Assembly (NCBI GenBank): GCA_030672255.1
Contig: DAOVGU010000136.1
Coordinates: 1 to 9,491, forward strand
Reading direction: 5' to 3'
Origin: a bacterium
Lineage (GTDB): Bacteria > Ratteibacteria > UBA8468
Length of the DNA stretch: 9,491 nucleotides
The stretch's first letter is position 1; the number at the start of each line of letters is the position of its first letter. The notes beneath the pieces are model-generated. The model worked only from the letters and a program-made list of their open reading frames with translations. It did not search any database and was not told where the DNA came from. Made by a program: the position numbers and the translations under genes. Positions 1 through 5,308 of this stretch are shown piece by piece.

Positions 1-263
1 TGAAACGGGAAGCGGGTAAAATTCAGCAGGAACTTACCTCCCATACCTACGAAGCAACTTCGGCCGATGAAAAAATTAAGGTGACAGTCAATGGCAAGAT
101 GGATATTATCTCTTTAAAAATTTCTCCTGATGCTTTCGCTACCATAAGACCGGAAAAATTGGAAAGAGAAATCAAGGACACCATCAACGAAGCCATTCAG
201 AAAGCCCAGAAAGCCACCTCCGAACTCTTAAAAGGGACATTAGGCATTGAGTTACCGATATAA
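1..263 (+). CDS. ybaB: YbaB/EbfC family nucleoid-associated protein (5' end missing)
   Basis: The reading frame is open from the window edge (first full codon at position 3) to the TAA at 261-263, giving 87 visible residues. The family is usually about 100-110 residues, so only the first part of the N-terminal helix is missing. A GTG at 81 is not the start, because the upstream codons (KIQQEL, then acidic and small residues) match the family's first helix. The core shows the typical VTVNGK strand, a second strand ending in ISPDA, and a long C-terminal helix rich in K and E. YbaB proteins are small dimeric DNA-binding proteins with a general chromosome-organising role. In many bacteria the gene lies between dnaX and recR; here recR does not follow and a methyltransferase starts at once, sharing one base with the stop codon (TAATG). 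Confidence 0.9.
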   Translation, partial: KREAGKIQQELTSHTYEATSADEKIKVTVNGKMDIISLKISPDAFATIRPEKLEREIKDTINEAIQKAQKATSELLKGTLGIELPI

Positions 264-1552
264 TGAAAACAAAACACAAAATAATCATCGGCGATTCAAG
301 ATGGATGAAGGAGGTTTTAGATGAGTCGGTCCATCTTGTTATTACTTCTCCGCCTTATTGGCAACTGAAAGATTATGGAAATGCAAACCAGATAGGCTTT
401 CATGATAGTTATGAGGAATATATCAACAATATGAATTTAGTATGGAAAGAATGCCATAGAGCTTTACATCAGGGTTGTCGTTTATGTATCAACATCGGCG
501 ACCAATTTGCCCGTTCTGTCTATTATGGAAGGTATAAAGTAATTCCAATAAGAACAGAAATGGTCAAGTTTTGCGAAAGTGCAGGTTTTGACTATATGGG
601 AGCAATTATCTGGCAAAAAGTAACTACTTGTCATACAACTGGTGGAGCAACAGTAATGGGTTCCTTTCCCTATCCAAGAAGTGGAATCCTTAAACTTGAT
701 TATGAATTCATCTTAATTTTCAAGAAATACGGTAGTCAACCAAAGGTGAGTTATGAAATTAAGGAAAAATCTAAATTAACGCAAAAAGAATGGAATCAGT
801 ATTTCACCGGACACTGGAATTTTCCCGGCGAAAAACAGGATAAACATCTGGCGATGTTTCCCGAAGAGTTACCAGGACGGCTGATTAAAATGTTCAGTTT
901 TGTTGGCGATACTGTCCTTGACCCATTCCTTGGGAGCGGAACAACCTCATTAGCCGCAAAAAATTTGAACAGAAATTCTATTGGGTATGAGATAAACAAA
1001 AATTTCTTGCCGGTTATAAAGGAAAAATTAGGTTTAAAGCAAACGACTGTTTCTCAAAATGCAAGTTTTGAGATAACTAAACAAAAGGAATTAGAACCAG
1101 ATTTCAAGGAAAGAATTAAAAAATTGCCTTATGTCTTTAAAGACCCGATAAAGTTTGATAAAAAAATTGACCAAAAAAAATTGAGATTTGGCTCAAAGAT
1201 AGATAATTCTCATTTTGAAAGAGAAACATATTATACCGTAAAGGAAATAATTAACTCTGAAATATTAATCTTAAATAATGGCTTGAGAATCAGATTATTG
1301 GGAGTGGAAGAGAGGCCAGAAAAAAATGGAAAGGCTATTCAATTTTTGAGAGAAAAAACCCGTGGGCAAAAGGTATACTTAAGATTTGACAATATAAAAT
1401 ATGACGAGAGGAACAACTTGCTTTGTTATCTTTATCTACAGAACAAAACTTTTTTAAATGCCCATTTGATTAAACATGGTTTGGCTGATATGGACGTTAC
1501 AAGGGATTACAAATATAAATCTAACTTTTTAACTTATAGGAGCCGGACATAA
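263..1552 (+). CDS. DNA methyltransferase (N4-cytosine/N6-adenine type) fused to an SNase-like domain
   Basis: The protein is 429 residues. Residues 1-257 form an amino-group DNA methyltransferase using S-adenosylmethionine. The catalytic TSPPY motif is at 28-32 and the AdoMet-binding DPFLGSGTT at 220-228, an order of catalytic motif before AdoMet motif that defines the beta class; TSPPY most often goes with N4-cytosine methylation. A lysine-rich linker (about 258-320) leads to residues 322-412, which read as a staphylococcal nuclease-type (TNase) fold: a strand pair, RLLG at 344-347, PE at 352-353, a D at 381, and HGLA at 405-408. By alignment with staphylococcal nuclease, R344 and E353 match Arg35 and Glu43, E333 stands for Asp21, and the Arg87 position is N385, so nuclease activity is uncertain. 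The start overlaps the ybaB stop and no Shine-Dalgarno site is visible, which suggests translational coupling. The next reading frame, a restriction-enzyme remnant, overlaps the stop. Target sequence is unknown; a CTAG-type specificity is only a guess from the neighbour. Confidence 0.88.
   Translation: MKTKHKIIIGDSRWMKEVLDESVHLVITSPPYWQLKDYGNANQIGFHDSYEEYINNMNLVWKECHRALHQGCRLCINIGDQFARSVYYGRYKVIPIRTEMVKFCESAGFDYMGAIIWQKVTTCHTTGGATVMGSFPYPRSGILKLDYEFILIFKKYGSQPKVSYEIKEKSKLTQKEWNQYFTGHWNFPGEKQDKHLAMFPEELPGRLIKMFSFVGDTVLDPFLGSGTTSLAAKNLNRNSIGYEINKNFLPVIKEKLGLKQTTVSQNASFEITKQKELEPDFKERIKKLPYVFKDPIKFDKKIDQKKLRFGSKIDNSHFERETYYTVKEIINSEILILNNGLRIRLLGVEERPEKNGKAIQFLREKTRGQKVYLRFDNIKYDERNNLLCYLYLQNKTFLNAHLIKHGLADMDVTRDYKYKSNFLTYRSRT
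1538..1542 (+). promoter_or_regulatory. Shine-Dalgarno site inside the methyltransferase 3' end
   Basis: AGGAG lies 9 nt before the ATG at 1552, within the last codons of the methyltransferase. It supports 1552 as a once-genuine start for the downstream restriction-gene remnant, translated from the same messenger. Confidence 0.6.
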
Positions 1553-1838
1553 TGGCAAAAGAGCGGATATTAAATAGTGCTATGAATCGCTTCCAATTGA
1601 ACTTTAAACGTAATGTTGGCGCTGTCTCAGAAGAAATCAGAAAGTGTGCTCCAAAAAATTTGGCGGTAAAGTCTTTTACATAATTTCAATTAAAGAAGGA
1701 AATAAGAAAAAAATACATAATACCGAGGTAATTTCCGAAATTGAAGAGGAAATTAGAAGGTTGCAAGATTGAGAAACCACTGCATTGCCTGATACATTAG
1801 CAATTCTTGCAGCCACATATGCCAATTTAGGAGCATAA
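1552..1838 (+). pseudogene. Remnant of a type II restriction endonuclease gene
   Basis: An ATG at 1552, overlapping the methyltransferase stop (TAATG) and preceded by AGGAG, opens a 43-codon frame ending at TAA 1681-1683. Its first 37 residues (MAKERILNS, then KRNVGAVSEEIRK) look like a real N-terminus. From about 1662 the coding look moves to another frame: GGKVFYIISIKEGNKKK, then a charged helix with EEEIRRLQD, ending at TGA 1770-1772. The same frame continues past that stop with LPDTLAILAATYANLGA to TAA 1836-1838, which may belong to the same gene or be unrelated. Two intact-looking ends with about 70 residues in total are best explained by a large internal deletion of a 200-residue-class endonuclease. 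From memory the ends resemble MjaI-type enzymes (CTAG), but this is not verified. The position right behind a methyltransferase supports a restriction role; the product is presumably inactive. Confidence 0.6.
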
Positions 1839-1845
1839 ACGGAAA

Positions 1846-3621
1846 ATGATAACATATGCTGACAGAATTAAACCTGACGATGGTTCAATTTATTTCTACT
1901 TGGAGAATTTAAAAAAGAAGAACTATCAAATACCTACTTTTCAAAGAAACATCGTTTGGGAAAAAGAAAATGTGAAAAAACTTTGGGATAGTATCTATAA
2001 ATTCTACCCTATCGGAAGTATTTTGGTTTGGGAAACAGATATAAAGTTACAAAATCACCGTGCCATTAGCGGACACGAGATAACGGATGATTCAGCAAGA
2101 ACCGAATATAAATATATTCTTGATGGTCAGCAAAGAACGAATTCACTTTTAACTTCTATCTATGGTGGTGAAATTAAGGGCAAAAGGGATTTCGATCCGA
2201 CTCTTTATATTGACATTACAATTGAAAGCGAAGAGGAACCCGATGACGAAAGTTATAAAAAGAGATTTTTTTTCTGGGATGAGATAGATGATAGAAATGG
2301 AGAAATGAAGCAGAATATTGGTAGGAAAAAGAGATATGACGAAGGTTTAATTATGAAGATCAGAGATGTTAAAGAGAACTTTTCTGCTCTAGAGAAAAAA
2401 CTATTTGAGCAGGGATATACAGACTTTGACCATCGCTATAAAGCACAACTTAGAAAAATAAAAGAAGTTTTGGATAATTACAAAATTGCATTCATTGTGT
2501 TAAGAGGCATACAGCTTCATGAGGTTTGTCAAATATTTGAAAGAGTAAATGTAGAGGGCAAGCCGTTAAACATATTCGATATAGTTGTTGCCAAGACATT
2601 TAAACCTAAAGACGAAAATGTAGAAGGATTCTATCTAAGGGACTTAATAAATGACTTCAGGGATAAGACACAAGGCAATTTCTCTAACATTGACGATCTG
2701 ACTTACTTGCAAATATTATCAATTTTCATAAATCAAAAAAGACCTGACTCAGGAATTCTCAATATAACCGAAAGATATTTGAGTAATATAAAAACTGAAA
2801 ACATAAAGGAAGTTTGGGCTGAAGCCGAAGAAAAGAAAGTGTTATTGAAACTATTTGACTTTTTCGAAAATCATTTACATTTGAAAGGTCCAGAACTTAT
2901 TCCTTTCCGGTATTTTTATATGACTTTAGCTTCTTACTTTTTTTATAATTCAAATGCAGATTATGATTTTCTCAAAAAATACTTTTGGTTTTATAGTTTT
3001 CACAATGAAGAGCTTTTAAGAAATACAACTCATCTTTGGAATCATATAGAATTTCTAAATAATGCCAAAAATGGTGACATAACGCAGTTTGATAGATTTC
3101 TAATAGATAAAAACAGATTAAGAACTTCATCCTATAGCTCAAGAGGTAGATTATCTAGAGCAATTTTGTCTCTTTATTCAAACCAAGAACCAAAAGATTG
3201 GAAACATCCAGATAGATCTGTCATAACAGATGTTTACTATCTATTGGCTGATAAACCTAATTTGCATCATATATTTCCAACAAACTACATAGCTAATAAC
3301 CCAGGTGAAAATAAGTTAGATAGTAACAGTTTGATGAATATTGTATATTTACCTCAAATTACAAACCTTGAAATAAGTGACGAAAATCCTGTTAAATATT
3401 TAAAAGATTATGATAATCCTTCTTTTGTAAATATAATGAAAGGCCACTTATTGCCAGAAGAATCAGTTGAATGGTCAAGAAGGAATGTAATGCCTGAAAA
3501 TGGACTTGATATGTTCATTGAAAGGAGAGTGGATATAATAATCGAGAAACTCAGAGAAAAACTAATCGGAATCAAGTTCGAAATTATTGATACAAAGGAA
3601 AAAAGTGAAGTTGGAGAATAA
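1846..3621 (+). CDS. DUF262-DUF1524 (GmrSD-like) restriction/defence protein
   Basis: The 591-residue product joins both halves of GmrSD-type enzymes in one chain. The N-terminal DUF262 (ParB/sulfiredoxin-like NTP-binding fold) shows IPTFQRNIVW at 29-38, a region ending in GSILVW at 57-62, the signature DGQQRT at 93-98, and IFERVNVEGKPLN at 230-242. The C-terminal DUF1524 HNH-type nuclease shows LHHIFP at 473-478, NSLMNIVYL at 494-502 and the TN plus P downstream (506-515), so the nuclease motif appears complete. Known members (GmrSD, SspE, BrxU) are nucleotide-dependent nucleases that restrict foreign DNA, several of them modified phage DNA; the target of this one is not known. The ATG at 1846 has AGGAG at 1829-1833, 12 nt upstream, lying in the tail of the restriction-gene remnant. 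It is probably cotranscribed with the methyltransferase, since no separate promoter stands out. Confidence 0.88.
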   Translation: MITYADRIKPDDGSIYFYLENLKKKNYQIPTFQRNIVWEKENVKKLWDSIYKFYPIGSILVWETDIKLQNHRAISGHEITDDSARTEYKYILDGQQRTNSLLTSIYGGEIKGKRDFDPTLYIDITIESEEEPDDESYKKRFFFWDEIDDRNGEMKQNIGRKKRYDEGLIMKIRDVKENFSALEKKLFEQGYTDFDHRYKAQLRKIKEVLDNYKIAFIVLRGIQLHEVCQIFERVNVEGKPLNIFDIVVAKTFKPKDENVEGFYLRDLINDFRDKTQGNFSNIDDLTYLQILSIFINQKRPDSGILNITERYLSNIKTENIKEVWAEAEEKKVLLKLFDFFENHLHLKGPELIPFRYFYMTLASYFFYNSNADYDFLKKYFWFYSFHNEELLRNTTHLWNHIEFLNNAKNGDITQFDRFLIDKNRLRTSSYSSRGRLSRAILSLYSNQEPKDWKHPDRSVITDVYYLLADKPNLHHIFPTNYIANNPGENKLDSNSLMNIVYLPQITNLEISDENPVKYLKDYDNPSFVNIMKGHLLPEESVEWSRRNVMPENGLDMFIERRVDIIIEKLREKLIGIKFEIIDTKEKSEVGE

Positions 3622-3734
3622 AAAGCAAAACATCAGATAGCAGCGGATAAAAGGCAAAATTCCATTTTGCATCTGGGATACATTAGGCGAAATTGCCTAA
3701 GAGTGTTAGTAAATATTAAGTGCCAACGCTCAGA
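3622..3734. other. Non-coding stretch with two short hairpins
   Basis: No convincing gene is seen between the DUF262 gene stop and the DUF488 remnant. Two small inverted repeats are present: GCAAAAT/ATTTTGC at 3654-3660 and 3664-3670 (3-nt loop), and TTAGGC/GCCTAA at 3683-3688 and 3695-3700 (6-nt loop). Neither is followed by a T-run, so neither is a clear intrinsic terminator. Confidence 0.45.
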
Positions 3735-3896
3735 ATGGAGAAAAAAGTATCTATAGGCCTGAAAATTTAGACGGTTGGACACAGGAATATTGAGTCAGAT
3801 GAATTTAAAACAATTTAATATTAGACTCTTGTAGATGTGAGGAGTAAGCCATATAGTCAATATATTCTTTGTTATAACAAAGCGAAAGTTGGGTAA
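3735..3896 (+). pseudogene. DUF488 family protein remnant, three in-frame stops
   Basis: One frame from the ATG at 3735 reads MEKKVSIGLKI, stop, TVGHRNIESDEFKTI, stop, Y, stop, TLVDVRSKPYSQY, then ILCYNKAKVG to a TAA at 3894-3896. TVGHRN followed about 20 residues later by LVDVRSKPYS is the N-terminal signature of DUF488 proteins (usually I-T-I/V-G-H/Y and VDVRxxPxS). The stops are TAG 3768-3770 (where a tyrosine codon is expected, one base different), TAA 3816-3818 and TAG 3822-3824. DUF488 proteins are usually 110-200 residues; everything after about residue 50 is missing, so the gene is both nonsense-mutated and truncated. Family function is not established. It lies between two defence-type genes and probably belonged to the same accessory cluster. 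Confidence 0.72.
3867..3882. repeat. 16-bp perfect palindrome
   Basis: CTTTGTTATAACAAAG reads the same on both strands without a spacer. It lies inside the DUF488 remnant, about 110 bp upstream of the ATPase gene start. It could be a protein-binding site or chance in AT-rich sequence. Confidence 0.5.
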
Positions 3897-3923
3897 CAGC
3901 CCCGAGGAGATAAAAAGAAAGCT

Positions 3924-3953
3924 ACAAATTACTCAATCCATTGAGTAATTTGT
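3924..3953. promoter_or_regulatory. Probable operator: 13-bp perfect inverted repeat
   Basis: The arms 3924-3936 (ACAAATTACTCAA) and 3941-3953 (TTGAGTAATTTGT) are perfectly complementary around a TCCA centre. The right arm ends on the first T of the -35 box of the promoter for the ATPase gene, a typical place for repressor or activator binding. No T-run follows the stem on the + strand, so a terminator is less likely. No candidate regulator gene is present in the window. Confidence 0.6.
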
Positions 3954-3981
3954 TGACAGGATATATCAAAAGTGTTATTTT
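3953..3981 (+). promoter_or_regulatory. Sigma70-type promoter of the DUF4143 ATPase gene
   Basis: A consensus -35 TTGACA at 3953-3958, a 17-bp spacer and a -10 TATTTT at 3976-3981 form a strong match. Transcription would begin about 6-7 nt downstream, near 3987-3990, while the start codon is at 3991. The messenger would therefore be leaderless or nearly so, which agrees with the absence of a Shine-Dalgarno site. Confidence 0.7.
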
Positions 3982-3990
3982 AGAAATACA

Positions 3991-5232
3991 ATGAAAGAAT
4001 ATCTTAGAAAATCTTTATTTAATGCATTGCAGAAAGGGTTGAAAGGCGAACCGAAGTTGCTTCAAGTTATTATCGGGCCAAGACAGGTAGGCAAAACAAC
4101 TCTGGTGTTACAATTATATGATAAGTGGTCTGGTCCAAAACTTTATAAAACTGCAGATCTACTCAACATTCCAACTGTTGATTGGATTGTAACACAATGG
4201 AAGGAATGTAGATCGCTGTGTCAAAAAAGAAAGAGAGAATCACTTTTGGTGCTTGATGAAATTCAAAAAATTCCACGCTGGAGTGAAGCAGTAAAAAAGA
4301 TGTTTGATGGGGATAAAAGGTTAAGAACACCAATGCGTGTTGTATTGTTGGGCTCATCCTCACTTCTGATGCAAAAGGGATTAACAGAAAGCCTTGCCGG
4401 ACGTTTTGAAATCCATAGGCACAATCATTGGTCATTTTCTGAATGTAAAGAATATTTCAATCTCAAACTTGAAGAATATCTTTATTTTGGAGGGTATCCT
4501 GGAGCGATTCCTTTGCGTAAAGATGAGCCACGGTGGGCAAGATATATCAGAGATTCCTTGATAGAAACTGTATTGTCGAAAGATGTTATTTTAATGTCGC
4601 CAATAACTAAACCGGCATTGTTACGACAGGTTTTTGCACTTTGCCTTGCTCACCCAGCGGAAATTATGAGTTATCAAAAAATGATAGGACAATTACAAGA
4701 TGCGGGAAATACAACTACCATAGCATTCTATCTTAGATTGTTAGCAAATGCATTTCTTCTCGCTCCGCTGGAGAAGTATAGTGGAAGCAAAATTAGGCAA
4801 AGAGGTTCTATGCCTAAAATACTGGTATTAGATAATGCTTTGATTTCTGCTACGATGGGAGGTGGATTTAAATCTACATTAAAAAATAAGCCATTTTGGG
4901 GAAGAATGGTTGAAAATGCAGTTGGTGCAAAGCTTTATCCTCTGGTTCGGGAGCTTGGTGGAGAACTTTTTTATTGGAGAGATAGAGATAATGAGGTTGA
5001 TTATGTAGTACAAATTGGACAAAAACTAATTGCCATAGAAGTGAAATCGGGCTCACCTCTGAAAACTCCGGCGTCATTAAATTTATTTGTGAGGCGGTAT
5101 AAAAAAACAAAAAAGATAATTATTTTGCAGCCAGCAATTATTGAATCAGAACAGGATAGAATAGAAAAGGATATAAGACGAGTGAAACTTCAAGATTTTT
5201 TTTCTAATCCCTATAAAAGTATAGGCCTATAA
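3991..5232 (+). CDS. ATPase of the AAA_14/DUF4143 family with PD-(D/E)XK-like C-terminus
   Basis: The 413-residue product starts with a P-loop ATPase: Walker A GPRQVGKTT at 29-37, Walker B LLVLDEIQ at 85-92, a sensor-like LLGSSSLL at 119-126, and a conserved arginine in AGRFE (R138). After a helical region including the FGGYPG segment (166-171), the C-terminal DUF4143 domain carries the pattern of a PD-(D/E)XK nuclease fold: E308, D337 in NEVDYVV, and E350-V-K352 in IAIEVKSG. All expected catalytic positions are present. The family is widespread in bacteria and archaea, often in many copies per genome and sporadically distributed; its function is not established. The start at 3991 is fixed by the promoter just upstream and by the normal family N-terminus. 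It appears to be a single-gene unit. It ends in a TATAGGCCTATA palindrome (5220-5231) that includes part of the stop codon. Confidence 0.88.
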   Translation: MKEYLRKSLFNALQKGLKGEPKLLQVIIGPRQVGKTTLVLQLYDKWSGPKLYKTADLLNIPTVDWIVTQWKECRSLCQKRKRESLLVLDEIQKIPRWSEAVKKMFDGDKRLRTPMRVVLLGSSSLLMQKGLTESLAGRFEIHRHNHWSFSECKEYFNLKLEEYLYFGGYPGAIPLRKDEPRWARYIRDSLIETVLSKDVILMSPITKPALLRQVFALCLAHPAEIMSYQKMIGQLQDAGNTTTIAFYLRLLANAFLLAPLEKYSGSKIRQRGSMPKILVLDNALISATMGGGFKSTLKNKPFWGRMVENAVGAKLYPLVRELGGELFYWRDRDNEVDYVVQIGQKLIAIEVKSGSPLKTPASLNLFVRRYKKTKKIIILQPAIIESEQDRIEKDIRRVKLQDFFSNPYKSIGL

Positions 5233-5308
5233 AAAATAAATGGTCGCTGTCCCTATTTTTATATTTTTAATAAAAATTGGCGGAAAGTAGAATTAAAGAA
5301 TATAAAAA
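5233..5308. other. Short AT-rich spacer before gltX
   Basis: This spacer holds an A/T-only inverted repeat (ATTTTTAT 5255-5262, ATAAAAAT 5270-5277) and a GGTCGCTGTCCC stretch at 5242-5253. No clear promoter or Shine-Dalgarno site for gltX is seen; GGAAAG at 5282-5287 is too far from the ATG. A TATAAA at 5301-5306 lies only 2 nt from the ATG and cannot serve as the -10 box for this start. Confidence 0.4.

Noticed and set aside
3622..3756. 44-codon open continuation in the frame of the DUF262 gene after its stop
   Set aside because: The residues do not resemble the family, which already ends normally after DUF1524, and the frame runs over the DUF488 remnant in another frame.
3641..3790. Frame with IPFCIWDTLGEIA and later IYRPENLDGWTQEY
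   Set aside because: It is broken by several stops and overlaps the better-supported DUF488 frame; no family recognised.
3926..3951. The ATPase-gene palindrome as an intrinsic terminator
   Set aside because: The stem is A/T-rich and followed by GTTGACAGG rather than a T-run, and it abuts a near-consensus promoter.
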